A stretch of 64,000 nt of DNA from CAYUPI01 sp964446585 (lineage in GTDB: Bacteria > Verrucomicrobiota > Verrucomicrobiia > Limisphaerales > UBA8199). How positions within the stretch are numbered: position 1 is the first letter of the stretch; the number at the start of each line of letters is the position of its first letter. A program made the translations under genes and the position numbers. The stretch is taken from positions 3,461 through 67,460 of the forward strand of contig CAYUPI010000031.1 of NCBI GenBank assembly GCA_964446585.1, in the 5' to 3' direction. Under the pieces are notes generated by a model. It had not been told where the DNA came from. It saw only the letters and a program-made list of their open reading frames with translations, and did not search any database. Positions 32,833-41,902 of this stretch are shown one piece after another.

Positions 32833-33453
32833 ATGACAAACTTGCATCTAATTCGCTTGAGCCTGGCCTCCTTCGCAGCCTGTATTCTGGCTGTGATTTT
32901 GTGCATGACATATATCGATCGTCCCATAGCCGATTTCGTACAGGAGCATTTGCACCAACGCGGCCTCCAAACCTGCATGGACGGTTTCTTGCACCTGGCG
33001 CCGATCGCGCTCCTGTTGGCGCTTCTGTTGCTTTTCGTCGCTGGCTACGTGGCGCTCCATGGCCGGGCGCTCGGTGCGTGGGCCCGCTCACCCTTGCTCT
33101 GTTCGTGGAGCGCCGTCTGGGCTTTATCGGTCGCCGTTGTGCTCAAGCGAATCTTTGGCCGCTCTTGCGTCTATCCTAACTATATCCTGGGTCATTCTTA
33201 CGGGTTTCAACCATTCCATGGTGTTGGCAGCTACGAATCATTTCCTTCCGGTACCACAGCCGTTACTGCGGCCATTCTCTCGGTTGTCTGGTTTCGATGC
33301 CCGCACCTGCGGGGGGTTTGTGCATCGCTCCTGGTGCTTGTTGTTCTGGCACTCCTCCTCACCCTTAGTCATTGGGTTTCCGACATTATCGGCGGCGGTT
33401 TCCTGGGAGTCCTGGTAGGTTGCATGACGGTACGGCTCTTGCGCCCCTCATGA
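32833..33453 (+). CDS. PAP2-like membrane phosphatase with altered active site
   Basis: 206 residues with about five transmembrane helices. The layout follows PAP2 lipid phosphatases: KRIFGR where motif 1 (K-x6-R-P) belongs, SFPSGTTA where motif 2 (PSGH) belongs, and LTLSHWVSDIIGG for motif 3. The usual histidine of PSGH is threonine here, and the motif 1 proline is displaced (RSCVYP). The motif 3 histidine and aspartate are kept, but the arginine before it is not visible. It may be weakly active, specialised, or a non-catalytic relative. The ATG at 32833 fits the hydrophobic start. The S9-type hydrolase begins 19 bases downstream, so the two are probably co-transcribed. Confidence 0.7.
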   Translation: MTNLHLIRLSLASFAACILAVILCMTYIDRPIADFVQEHLHQRGLQTCMDGFLHLAPIALLLALLLLFVAGYVALHGRALGAWARSPLLCSWSAVWALSVAVVLKRIFGRSCVYPNYILGHSYGFQPFHGVGSYESFPSGTTAVTAAILSVVWFRCPHLRGVCASLLVLVVLALLLTLSHWVSDIIGGGFLGVLVGCMTVRLLRPS

Positions 33454-33472
33454 TTATCTCCAAGTTTCGCGT

Positions 33473-34489
33473 ATGAAAGCGTTATGGGTGGTCGTCCTGT
33501 TGACCGCATTTGCAGCGTGCGGCGATGAGACCAATGAGGTCGTTCGACGCCTGAGGGCCGTGGAAGAAAACCTGTCGCACCTGGAGACCAGACTTTCTCG
33601 GCAAATGAACGAATTGCTCTGGCTGCAGCGGCTTGGGGAAGCAGCGCTCATCGACAAAGTTCGGTTCACCGGCCCGCCTCCACGGACCCTGAACAATCCC
33701 ACGCCCCAAGCTGGCAGCAATAACGTCATCATCTCGGCGCTGACGTTCCTTCCCCGGCACCGGAGTCATGGACGGAAGCTGCCCTTAATCGTTTTCGCCC
33801 ACAGTGAGATTCACGGAAACCTGGTCACTGACGAAGAGGCCCCGGTCGTGCTCGAGTTGGTACGCCAGGGTTACGCCGTCATCGCGCCCGATTACCGCGG
33901 CAGCAGCGGCTATGGCGCCGATTTCTGGCGGCAGATCGATTATGGTGGGTTGGAGATCGAGGACGCGCACGCCGCGCGAAATTGGATGCTGGAGCAGCAT
34001 CCAGAGATCGATGGGCGCCGCGTCGGCATGATCGGTTGGAGTCATGGAGGATTAATTGCGCTGCTGACGGTGTTCGCGCATCCGCAGGATTACCAGGTTT
34101 GTTATGCCGGAGCTCCTGTGAGCGATCTCGAGGAGCGGATTCGGCTCCGCGGAAAGGAATATGAAGAGCTCTTTGCCGCGCCCTATCATCTCGGAAAAAC
34201 CGTGGCCGAAGCGCCGGAGGAATACCGTCGCCGCTCGCCAGCCTGGAACGCCCAAAAGCTCCGAACGCCATTGCTCCTCCATGCCAACACCAACGATGAA
34301 GACGTAAATATCTTCGAAGTGCAAAAGCTTATCGCGGCGCTGCAATCTTCGGGCAAGGAATTCACGTACCACATTTACACGAACGCGCCAGGAGGGCATA
34401 TGTTCAATCGGCTGGAAACTCGTTTGGCACGCGAGTCACGCGAGGAGATCTGGCGCTTTCTCGCGCCCTATTTGCGACCGAAATCGTAG
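33473..34489 (+). CDS. Prolyl-oligopeptidase-type (S9) serine hydrolase, likely lipoprotein
   Basis: 338 residues. The N-terminus MKALWVVVLLTAFAAC suggests a lipoprotein signal with the cysteine at residue 16. A short coiled stretch follows (VVRRLRAVEENLSHLETRL), then an alpha/beta hydrolase domain. It has the oxyanion region IVFAHSEIHG, DYRGSSGYG, nucleophile elbow GWSHGG, acid NTNDEDVN and histidine PGGHMFN, in the order of S9 peptidases or acylaminoacyl hydrolases. Substrate unknown. It follows the PAP2-like gene by 19 bases. Confidence 0.8.
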   Translation: MKALWVVVLLTAFAACGDETNEVVRRLRAVEENLSHLETRLSRQMNELLWLQRLGEAALIDKVRFTGPPPRTLNNPTPQAGSNNVIISALTFLPRHRSHGRKLPLIVFAHSEIHGNLVTDEEAPVVLELVRQGYAVIAPDYRGSSGYGADFWRQIDYGGLEIEDAHAARNWMLEQHPEIDGRRVGMIGWSHGGLIALLTVFAHPQDYQVCYAGAPVSDLEERIRLRGKEYEELFAAPYHLGKTVAEAPEEYRRRSPAWNAQKLRTPLLLHANTNDEDVNIFEVQKLIAALQSSGKEFTYHIYTNAPGGHMFNRLETRLARESREEIWRFLAPYLRPKS

Positions 34490-34800
34490 GAGCCGCTGTT
34501 CGAAAAATCCAAATTCCAAATTCCAAAATTGATTAGAAACCCCTAACGGGCGCGTCGCCCAACACGCGCGAACGCCGAATGGTAGGGCGCGCTGTCCCCA
34601 GCGCGCCCTACCCTAAAGGGATTTGGGCAACAAGCCCTAACGTCGACTCTTACAATAACTCAGGAGGCACCCGAATCAGCTCACCGGGGTTACCCCAGGG
34701 GTACTAGGTATATGTACCAATTGCGCGCGCGCGCAGTTCTGGAGAAACTAGAGTCGTTAACTGGAATCGAAATGGACACCGTCAGTATCCGATTTGCGCA
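34490..34800. other. Intergenic region rich in palindromes
   Basis: 311 bases without a gene. It holds a short CCAAATTCC repeat (34508-34530), a perfect 14-bp-stem hairpin (34581-34612), GGGGTTACCCC (34686-34696) and a (GC)6 run within a 14-base palindrome (34722-34735). The last two lie 66-115 bases before the pseudopilin start and may be regulatory. Confidence 0.6.
34581..34612. repeat. Perfect hairpin, REP-like
   Basis: GGTAGGGCGCGCTG, loop TCCC, CAGCGCGCCCTACC: a 14-bp perfect stem. No T-run follows directly, so it is better read as a REP-type element than as a classic terminator, though it lies after the S9 hydrolase gene. Confidence 0.7.
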
Positions 34801-35331
34801 ATGAAAATCCGAGCAGAATACCGAGCTGGGTTCACCTTGACAGAGATCATGATTGTGGTCTCGTTAATCGGGACGCTGGCGGCAATCGCACTCCCCAACT
34901 TCGTTCGCAGCCGGGCGCGGGCACAGACCAGCGCTTGCATCAACAATTTGCGCCAGATAGATTACGCCATTCAAGAATGGGCTTTGGATGGAAAGAAAGG
35001 GCCGCAAACGGTCGTTCAATTCACCGACATCAGTTCTTACCTCAAGAGCTCAGTGGTATGTCCCGCGGGCGGGACGACTTTCGCCGACAGTTATACCATC
35101 ACCATCGTTGGCACCCAACCTGCGTGCCAACGCGTGCCGACCGATCATATCCTGCCTCAGACTACGGATCTCGTCAGCAATTCGACCGGTCCCTCGGGGT
35201 CAGGGGGATCAGGCAGCCCCTTAGCCCCGCCGTCCCCCGCACCGTCCGGCAATGGCAATGGCAATAGCAATGGCAATGGTGGCGGCAATGGCAATGGTGG
35301 CGGCAACGGCAATCATGGGCGCGGACCCTGA
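34801..35331 (+). CDS. Type II secretion-like pseudopilin with Gly/Asn-rich tail
   Basis: 176 residues. The prepilin motif GFTLTEIMIVVSLIGTLAAI starts near residue 10, with glutamate at mature position 5, so it should be cut by prepilin peptidase and methylated. ARAQTSACINNLRQID is typical of PVC pseudopilins, and two cysteines (VVCPAGG and PACQR) could pair. From about residue 128 a serine/proline-rich linker leads to a tail of Gly-Asn repeats (SGNGNGNSNGNGGGNGN) encoded by tandem GGCAATGGC units. Its stop TGA is followed at once by the TTG start of the next gene. Confidence 0.85.
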   Translation: MKIRAEYRAGFTLTEIMIVVSLIGTLAAIALPNFVRSRARAQTSACINNLRQIDYAIQEWALDGKKGPQTVVQFTDISSYLKSSVVCPAGGTTFADSYTITIVGTQPACQRVPTDHILPQTTDLVSNSTGPSGSGGSGSPLAPPSPAPSGNGNGNSNGNGGGNGNGGGNGNHGRGP

Positions 35332-36708
35332 TTGAAGATTACTAATCTTAATCCGGATACCGCGATAGGCGCATCGGCCTGGTTTGTTCAAATCCAAGGG
35401 CACGGCCTGCTGCTGGACGCCGGGGTGCATCCAAAACGCGAGGGCCGCAGGGGTTTGCCCCTTTTTGACCTGGTAAAGAATCAGGAGTTGGACGCCATCG
35501 CCATCTCTCATTGCCACCATGATCACGTCGGCTCCCTTCCGATCGCGCTGCGCTATTTTCCTAAGGCGCACGTCCTCATGAGCGAGCTGAGTTATTTCCT
35601 TGTCGAACGGGTCTTGCACAACTCGGTCAATGTCATGAAGCGCCAGCGCGAGGAACTGGGGATCAAGGAATATCCGCTCTTCACTCACGATGAGGTGGAC
35701 GACATCGCGCCTGTTTTCCAGGCTTTCAAGTACAATCGCGAGGTGGACTGGGCGGCGTTTCAAAAAACGCGCGCCGGTTTTTCTTCACCGACGCTCGAAT
35801 TTTACGATGCCGGCCACGCTCTGGGCTCCGCCGGCATCAGCGTCCGCGCCGCAAAGGAAACGCTCTTCTACACTGGCGATGTCTGTTTCCACGATCAGAC
35901 CATCTTGCGCAAAGCGCGCTTCGACGACGTCAACGCCGACGTGTTGATCATGGAAACCACGCGTGGCAACCGCCGGCTGCCGCCGGGCTTCACTCGTGAA
36001 AGTGAGATCGAGCGGCTCAGCCAAGCCATCCGGCGTGTCCTGCGACGCAAAGGGTCCATACTGATGCCGACCTTTGCCCTGGGCCGTACGCAGGAAATCC
36101 TGGCCTTGCTGGCTCTGCTGATGGCCGAAGGCCAACTGCACCGGCAGTCGATCTACATCGGCGGCCTTGGCCGCGTTTTTACTGAAATCTACGATTTGGA
36201 ATCGCACCGCACTCATCGCCAGCATCCCGGTCTGCAGTTGCACGAGGCGCTGGACCTGGTCGTGCTCGAACAGGGCCAGGCAAAAAAGATGAAGCTCGAA
36301 GGCGGCCGCATCTTTGTCATCACCGCCGGCATGATGAGCGAAAACACCGCCGCCCACGATTTGGCCCTGCGGTTGATGGGTAACGAGACCCACGCCATCT
36401 TTTTCGTCGGCTACACAGATCCCGACACACCGGGCGGCCGCCTCCGCGCCGCCAAACACGGCGAGCGCTTTCTCTTCAGCCCCAGCGGCGGCAAAGCGAC
36501 CCGGCTCTGCGAGGCCCATGATTTCGATCTCACGGCCCATGCCAACCGCGATGACCTGCTGGATTTCGTCGGCCAGGTCGCTCCTCGTGCAGTCCTGCTC
36601 GGCCACGGCGACGACGATTCCCGTAATTGGTTCGAAGAACAGATCCGGAAGCGGCACCCGAGGATCAAGGTGTTTCAGCCAAAGCCCGGCCAAACTGTCG
36701 AAGTCTAA
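35332..36708 (+). CDS. Metallo-beta-lactamase/beta-CASP family RNA-processing nuclease
   Basis: 458 residues. The zinc-binding HxHxDH motif is SHCHHDHVG (near residue 60). Later metal ligands appear in DAGHALGSAG and FYTGD. The beta-CASP motifs follow: ILMPTFALGRTQE, GGRIFVITAGMMSE, FVGYTDPDTPGGRL and the histidine in DLTAHANRDDL. Such proteins act as RNA endo/exonucleases related to archaeal CPSF-like proteins and RNase J. A TTG start directly follows the pseudopilin stop and is chosen because KITNLNPD leads straight into the first strand. RNA is the probable substrate; DNA repair relatives exist. Confidence 0.85.
   Translation: MKITNLNPDTAIGASAWFVQIQGHGLLLDAGVHPKREGRRGLPLFDLVKNQELDAIAISHCHHDHVGSLPIALRYFPKAHVLMSELSYFLVERVLHNSVNVMKRQREELGIKEYPLFTHDEVDDIAPVFQAFKYNREVDWAAFQKTRAGFSSPTLEFYDAGHALGSAGISVRAAKETLFYTGDVCFHDQTILRKARFDDVNADVLIMETTRGNRRLPPGFTRESEIERLSQAIRRVLRRKGSILMPTFALGRTQEILALLALLMAEGQLHRQSIYIGGLGRVFTEIYDLESHRTHRQHPGLQLHEALDLVVLEQGQAKKMKLEGGRIFVITAGMMSENTAAHDLALRLMGNETHAIFFVGYTDPDTPGGRLRAAKHGERFLFSPSGGKATRLCEAHDFDLTAHANRDDLLDFVGQVAPRAVLLGHGDDDSRNWFEEQIRKRHPRIKVFQPKPGQTVEV
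35335..35335 (+). other. Start-site note for the beta-CASP gene
   Basis: The pseudopilin stop (35329-35331) and the TTG at 35332 abut, so translation coupling is likely. No ATG exists before the conserved beta-lactamase fold begins. Confidence 0.4.
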
Positions 36709-36740
36709 GCCCTAAGCTCCCACTCTTAATCTTACCCTTT

Positions 36741-36796
36741 CTCTCCCTGCTCCATTCTTATCCGTGTCCCTCTGTCCATCTGTGGTTAATTCAGTT
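36741..36796. repeat. Half of the CCATCTGTGGTTAAT repeat
   Basis: TTATCCGTGTCCCTCTGTCC followed by ATCTGTGGTTAATTCAG, the same family as the repeats at 47665-47900 and 52069-52206. It lies between two convergent genes. Confidence 0.5.
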
Positions 36797-36815
36797 TTCT
36801 GCTAAATAGATACGG

Positions 36816-38354
36816 CTAAGAATTTGTTGCCGCCAGTTCTTCCTCAAAATCCACAATCTCCTTAATCTGCGCAAGGAACCAGCGATCGATCTTTGTAAGC
36901 TGGAAAATTTCTTCGATCCCCATGCCCGCGCGGAGCGCATGACGAAGAAAAAACACGCGTTCGGCGTTCGGAACACTCAGCCGCTGCATGATCAGGTCTC
37001 GCGGCAGGACGTCGCAGTCGCCATAAACTTTGTCACCCAGGCGCCACGGTCTGCCATCACCGCCCAGGCCCTGGCGGCCGACCTCGAGCGACCGCAAGGC
37101 CTTTTGCAGCGATTCCTTGAACGTTCGACCGATGGCCATGGCCTCGCCGACGCTTTTCATTTGCGTGGTGAGCGACGGATCCGCCTGCGGGAATTTCTCG
37201 AAAGCGAACCGCGGCACCTTCGTCACGACGTAATCAATCGTTGGCTCGAAGCTGGCCGGAGTTTCGCGCGTGATGTCGTTTTTGATTTCATCAAGCAGAT
37301 ATCCGACCGCCAATTTCGCGGCGATTTTGGCGATGGGGAAGCCAGTGGCTTTGGAGGCCAGGGCAGATGAGCGCGAAACACGCGGATTCATCTCAATAAT
37401 GACCATGCGGCCATTCTCCGGGTTGACCGCGAATTGAATATTCGAGCCGCCGGTCTCGACGCCGACGGCGCGAATGACCGCGAACGACGCGTCCCGCATG
37501 AGCTGGTACTCCTTGTCCGTGAGCGTCTGGATCGGAGCGACCGTAATCGAATCGCCGGTGTGCACACCCATCGGGTCGAAGTTCTCGATCGAGCAGATGA
37601 TGACGCAATTGTCCGCTTTATCACGCATGACCTCCATCTCGAACTCCTTCCAGCCGAGCAAGGATTCTTCGATCAGGATTTCCGAGACGGGCGACAGCTC
37701 GAGGCCGCGTTTGGCCATTTCTTCGAATTCATCCCGGTTATACGCAATCCCGCCGCCGGTCCCGCCGAGCGTGAAAGCCGGGCGGATAATCAGCGGCATG
37801 CTCCCGATCTTCTCCTCGATTTTTCGCGCTTCCTCCAGCGTGTGGGCCGTCCCGCTGATCGGCACATCCAGGCCAATCGAGATCATCAAATCCTTGAACA
37901 CCTGCCGATCTTCTCCCCGCTCAATTGCCTGCGCGTTGGCGCCGATCATTTCCACGCCGTACTTTTGCAGAACGCCCGAACGTTGCAGCGCCATCGCCGT
38001 GTTGAGCGCCGTCTGTCCGCCCAGCGTCGGGAGCAGGACCAACTTGCCGGCCCCGTCGTCTCCTTTTTGCGTCGCGCTGGACGAGATTTTGAGCCGTTTC
38101 ATCTCGCCAATTTCGCGAGCGATGATCTTTTCGACGCACTCGGGCGTAATGGGTTCCACGTAGGTCCGATCGGCGAACTCCGGATCAGTCATGATCGTCG
38201 CCGGGTTCGAGTTCACCAGAATGACGCGGTAACCTTCCTCTTTGAGGGCCTTGCAAGCTTGCGTGCCCGAATAATCAAATTCGCAGGCCTGCCCGATAAT
38301 GATCGGACCCGCACCGATGATCAGGACAGAGTGGATATCGGTGCGTTTCGGCAT
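36816..38354 (-). CDS. carB: Carbamoyl-phosphate synthase large chain, N-terminal half only
   Basis: 512 residues from ATG 38352-38354. It begins MPKRTDIHSVLIIGAGPIII and contains NSNPATIMTDPEFADRTYVEPIT, split here as the ATP-grasp N-terminal signature, then IIRPAFTLGGTGGG and VIIEMNPRVSRSSALASKAT. This is the carboxyphosphate-forming half of CarB. A full-length chain is about 1070 residues; this one stops cleanly at a TAG after EIVDFEEELAATNS, at the usual boundary into the second half. Nothing homologous to the second half follows (next is the convergent beta-CASP gene). This fits a split CarB, as known in some archaea and Aquifex, with the partner elsewhere. Function: pyrimidine and arginine synthesis. 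Confidence 0.88.
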   Translation of the reverse strand: MPKRTDIHSVLIIGAGPIIIGQACEFDYSGTQACKALKEEGYRVILVNSNPATIMTDPEFADRTYVEPITPECVEKIIAREIGEMKRLKISSSATQKGDDGAGKLVLLPTLGGQTALNTAMALQRSGVLQKYGVEMIGANAQAIERGEDRQVFKDLMISIGLDVPISGTAHTLEEARKIEEKIGSMPLIIRPAFTLGGTGGGIAYNRDEFEEMAKRGLELSPVSEILIEESLLGWKEFEMEVMRDKADNCVIICSIENFDPMGVHTGDSITVAPIQTLTDKEYQLMRDASFAVIRAVGVETGGSNIQFAVNPENGRMVIIEMNPRVSRSSALASKATGFPIAKIAAKLAVGYLLDEIKNDITRETPASFEPTIDYVVTKVPRFAFEKFPQADPSLTTQMKSVGEAMAIGRTFKESLQKALRSLEVGRQGLGGDGRPWRLGDKVYGDCDVLPRDLIMQRLSVPNAERVFFLRHALRAGMGIEEIFQLTKIDRWFLAQIKEIVDFEEELAATNS

Positions 38355-38559
38355 AAATGCGGCGAAGAATAAATAGCATCACCCTCCGCTTGTCAAAACA
38401 CTCCGTCGCCAGTCCAACGTAATGCGTCAGTCAGCGCAGGCGCAGGAATCGGAGCGCGGAATGAATTCCGCGCTCCGCCCGATTTCACTGGGTCCTTGCG
38501 ATCCCACTTGAAAACACCCTCGGGCATGGTTTTAATTAGCTCATAATTTTGCGCCCGCT

Positions 38560-41500
38560 ATGAAGAGCTTTTCGTCCTTGCGCTTTCTTCTCCTGGGGTT
38601 GTTCATTGTGCATCCCGCACGCTCTGCCCAATTCAAATTTCCCAATCAAACGATTACAGTTCCCGACGGCTTCGAAGTCGAGCTGGTGGCCTCGCCGCCT
38701 CTGGCGGAGCGGCCTGTGTATGGCTCCTTTGACGAACAGGGACGGCTGTACGTCGTGGATTCCTCAGGCTCGAACGACAAACCCGACAGGCAACTCCAGG
38801 ACAAACCGCATCGGTTGGTGCGCCTTGAGGACGCGGATGGCGATGGCCGCTTCGACAAAGCCAATGTTTTTGCGGAGCGGCTGATGTTTCCGGAAGGGTG
38901 TATGTGGTACGACGGCTCGGTGTATGTGGCAGCTCCGCCGAGTATCTGGAAATTTACCGATACCAACAGCGACGGCGTCGCCGACGCGCGCGAGGAATGG
39001 TTCCAGGGTAAAACGCTAACCGGTTGCGCCAATGATCTGCACGGTCCATACCTCGGACCGGATGGCTGGCTTTATTGGTGCAAGGGCGCGTTCGCCAAAC
39101 AAACCTACGAGCGGCCTGGCCGGAGTCCTTTTATCACGCGCGCGGCGCACATTTTTCGCGCCCGGCCCGACGGCAGCGGCATCGAGCCGGTGTTGACCGG
39201 CGGGATGGACAACCCGGTGTCGGTCGCGTTCACCCCTGAAGGCGAGCGGATTCTCGCCGGAACCTTTTTCAATACTCACGAGCCGGGCCGCCGCGATGGC
39301 TTGATCCACGCCATTTACGGCGGCGTCTATGGCAAAATCAACGAAGTGACCGATGCTCATAAAAAGACGGGCGATTTGATGCCTGTCATGACGCACATGG
39401 GCGCAGCCGCTCCGTGCAGTGTCATCTGTTATCAATCGCGCGTTTTGGGACAGGAGTACCAGGGCAACCTGTTCGTCTGCTATTTCAATCTGCACAAAGT
39501 CGGACGCCATGTACTGCAGCCCGATGGCGCTACCTTTAAGACCCGGGACAGCGACTTTGTGCTTTCGGACAATCCAGACTTTCACCCGACTGACGTCATT
39601 GAAGACGCCGATGGCAGCCTGCTCGTGATCGACACTGGAGGCTGGTACAAGCTCTGTTGCCCGACTTCGCAACTTCCCAAGCCGGACGTACTGGGGGCGA
39701 TATATCGCGTACGGCGCGTCGGCGCGCCTAAGGAGGAGGATCCGCGCGGGCTGAAGCTTGCCTGGACCAGGTTTAATGCGGAAGAGCTGGCCGGCCAGCT
39801 TGGCGACGACCGCCCCGCTGTTCGCAAGCGGGCCCAGCAGCTCCTGGCGAAGCAGGGAAAAAACGCCGTTCCCGCTCTCGCCGCGGTGCTGCGGAAGTCT
39901 CAGTCACCGGAAACGCGCCGTGAGGTGATCTGGGCGCTGACGCGCATCGAAGGAGTGGCCGCGCGAGAGGCCGTGCGCTCGGCCCTGCGTGACGGCGATG
40001 GACGCGTCCAGCAAACCGCTCTCCATTCCATCAGTCTTTGGAGCGATGTTGAGAGCACTCAGGAATTGTTGGCCCTGTTGCAGAGGCCGAATCCGCCGGT
40101 GCAGCGTATTGCCGCGGAAGCACTGGGCCGCATCGGCGCGAGCATTACGCTGGCCTCGGCATCGACCAGCCAGGTCAAACGCGGTGACGAGAACCCGCTG
40201 AACTGGATTGTCCCGGGTCTGCTGACTGCGTCCGCAGAGCCGCATGACCGGGTTCTGGAACATTCCCTGACCTATGCGTTAATCGAAGTGGGGAACCCCA
40301 AAGGCACAGCTATGGGTATTGAGGCCCTCAGTTCGCATGAGAAACGAACCGCGCTCATCGCGTTGGACCAAATGGACGAAGCTGGGCTCACCGCGGAAGT
40401 GGTCGCGCCGTTGCTGGGTTCCAAAGATCCTGTAGTTCGTCAAGCCGCGTCGTGGGTCGCCGGCCATCATCCCGATTGGGGCGGTGCGCTGGCGGGATTC
40501 TTCCGTGAACGCCTGACTGCTACGAACCTGACCGACGCCGAGAGCGCCGAGCTTCAACACCAGCTTGGACAATTTGCCCGCGCTCCCGACATGCAGAACC
40601 TGATCGCGTCAACCCTCCAGGCGCCGGCCACTCGCGGGGCGCGGCGTGAATTTCTGTTGCGGGCCATGGCAGACGCGGGTCTGAAAGAACCTCCGGCGGA
40701 GTGGGCCAGCGCTGTGCGCTCATGCCTTTCTACCAAGGATGCCACGCTGCTTCGTTTCGCCGTTGCCGCCGCGAAAGCTCTGGCCCAGGCCAAAATCAAC
40801 CCGCCGGACTTTTCCGAGGCGCTTCTTGCCCTCGCGCAAAATGAATCGCACCCCGCTGACTTGCGCCTGGAAGCCCTGGCTGCGCTGTCCAACGGACTGC
40901 GCCCGGTCGAGCCTTCAATGATGAAGTTCCTTTGTGCCAGTGCCGATTCCGCTAACCCGGTCTTGACGCGGAGCGCGGCGGCCTCGGTGCTGTCAAAGGC
41001 GGAGCTTAGCGATCCGCAGTTGCTGGCACTGGCGGGCAGCATGAAAATGGCCGGGCCATTGGAGCTGACCAAACTCCTCACTGCGTTCCAGCGTTCCACG
41101 AATGAAACCGTCGGGCTCAAGCTGATGGCGGCACTCCGCGAATCCAAGGCACTGACCAGCGTCCGGCCGGACGTGCTAAAAACAGTCGCCACAAATTATC
41201 CTCCCTCGGTGCAAGCAAAGAGCAACGAACTCCTGGCCCTTCTCAACGTGGACACGGAAAAGCAGAATGCGCATATCACGGAACTGCTCGCGTCACTTAA
41301 AGACGGCGACATTCGCCGCGGCCAGGCGATATTCAACAGCGAAAAGACGGCCTGTTTTACCTGCCACAAACTCGGTTATCTTGGGGGCGACGTCGGCCCC
41401 GATCTGACCAGCATCGGACAGGTGCGCACGGAGCGCGATTTGCTCGAGTCTGTTGTTTATCCCAGCGCCAGCTTCGTGCGCAGTTACGAGCCGATCATTG

Positions 41501-41733
41501 TCACCACGAAATCCGACGAGCAGTACAGCGGCGTCCTGCGCAAGGATGCTGCCGACGAGGTAATTCTGGCGACCGGTCCCAACGCCGAGGTGCGCCTGGC
41601 GCGGTCAGACATCGCGGAGATGCGGCCCGGAACTGTTTCCGTGATGCCTACCGGACTCGACGAGCAACTGAGCCGGCAGGAGCTGGCTGATCTGCTTGCC
41701 TTTCTGAAAGCGACCAAATGGGGACCGAGGTAA
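38560..41733 (+). CDS. PVC-type membrane-bound dehydrogenase with HEAT repeats and cytochrome c
   Basis: 1057 residues. Signal peptide (FLLLGLFIVHPARSAQ); a beta-propeller dehydrogenase-like domain (about 25-380: VPDGFEVELVASPPLAERP, DADGDGRFDK, GTFFNTHEPGRRDG, VIDTGGWY); HEAT-like repeats (about 390-890: EVIWALTRIEG, VQQTALHSISLW, IAAEALGRIG); and a C-terminal cytochrome c domain with the haem motif CFTCH near residue 929, then GPDLTSIGQ. The architecture is typical of Planctomycetes and Verrucomicrobia. It probably oxidises a sugar or alcohol in the periplasm and passes electrons to the haem; substrate unknown. Confidence 0.88.
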   Translation: MKSFSSLRFLLLGLFIVHPARSAQFKFPNQTITVPDGFEVELVASPPLAERPVYGSFDEQGRLYVVDSSGSNDKPDRQLQDKPHRLVRLEDADGDGRFDKANVFAERLMFPEGCMWYDGSVYVAAPPSIWKFTDTNSDGVADAREEWFQGKTLTGCANDLHGPYLGPDGWLYWCKGAFAKQTYERPGRSPFITRAAHIFRARPDGSGIEPVLTGGMDNPVSVAFTPEGERILAGTFFNTHEPGRRDGLIHAIYGGVYGKINEVTDAHKKTGDLMPVMTHMGAAAPCSVICYQSRVLGQEYQGNLFVCYFNLHKVGRHVLQPDGATFKTRDSDFVLSDNPDFHPTDVIEDADGSLLVIDTGGWYKLCCPTSQLPKPDVLGAIYRVRRVGAPKEEDPRGLKLAWTRFNAEELAGQLGDDRPAVRKRAQQLLAKQGKNAVPALAAVLRKSQSPETRREVIWALTRIEGVAAREAVRSALRDGDGRVQQTALHSISLWSDVESTQELLALLQRPNPPVQRIAAEALGRIGASITLASASTSQVKRGDENPLNWIVPGLLTASAEPHDRVLEHSLTYALIEVGNPKGTAMGIEALSSHEKRTALIALDQMDEAGLTAEVVAPLLGSKDPVVRQAASWVAGHHPDWGGALAGFFRERLTATNLTDAESAELQHQLGQFARAPDMQNLIASTLQAPATRGARREFLLRAMADAGLKEPPAEWASAVRSCLSTKDATLLRFAVAAAKALAQAKINPPDFSEALLALAQNESHPADLRLEALAALSNGLRPVEPSMMKFLCASADSANPVLTRSAAASVLSKAELSDPQLLALAGSMKMAGPLELTKLLTAFQRSTNETVGLKLMAALRESKALTSVRPDVLKTVATNYPPSVQAKSNELLALLNVDTEKQNAHITELLASLKDGDIRRGQAIFNSEKTACFTCHKLGYLGGDVGPDLTSIGQVRTERDLLESVVYPSASFVRSYEPIIVTTKSDEQYSGVLRKDAADEVILATGPNAEVRLARSDIAEMRPGTVSVMPTGLDEQLSRQELADLLAFLKATKWGPR

Positions 41734-41902
41734 CGGAGTAGTTAAACCGTTGAATCGCTGAATCGTTGAATTGGCGATCATGCGTCTGCGCAGCAAGTTT
41801 GCGCGGGCGGCACGAACTTTGAGAGATGAGGAATCATGGGATGTGGCGCCTCGGTAACTGCGTCTTTCATTGCTTTCCAAGGCTGTCTGCTTAACATGGG
41901 GC

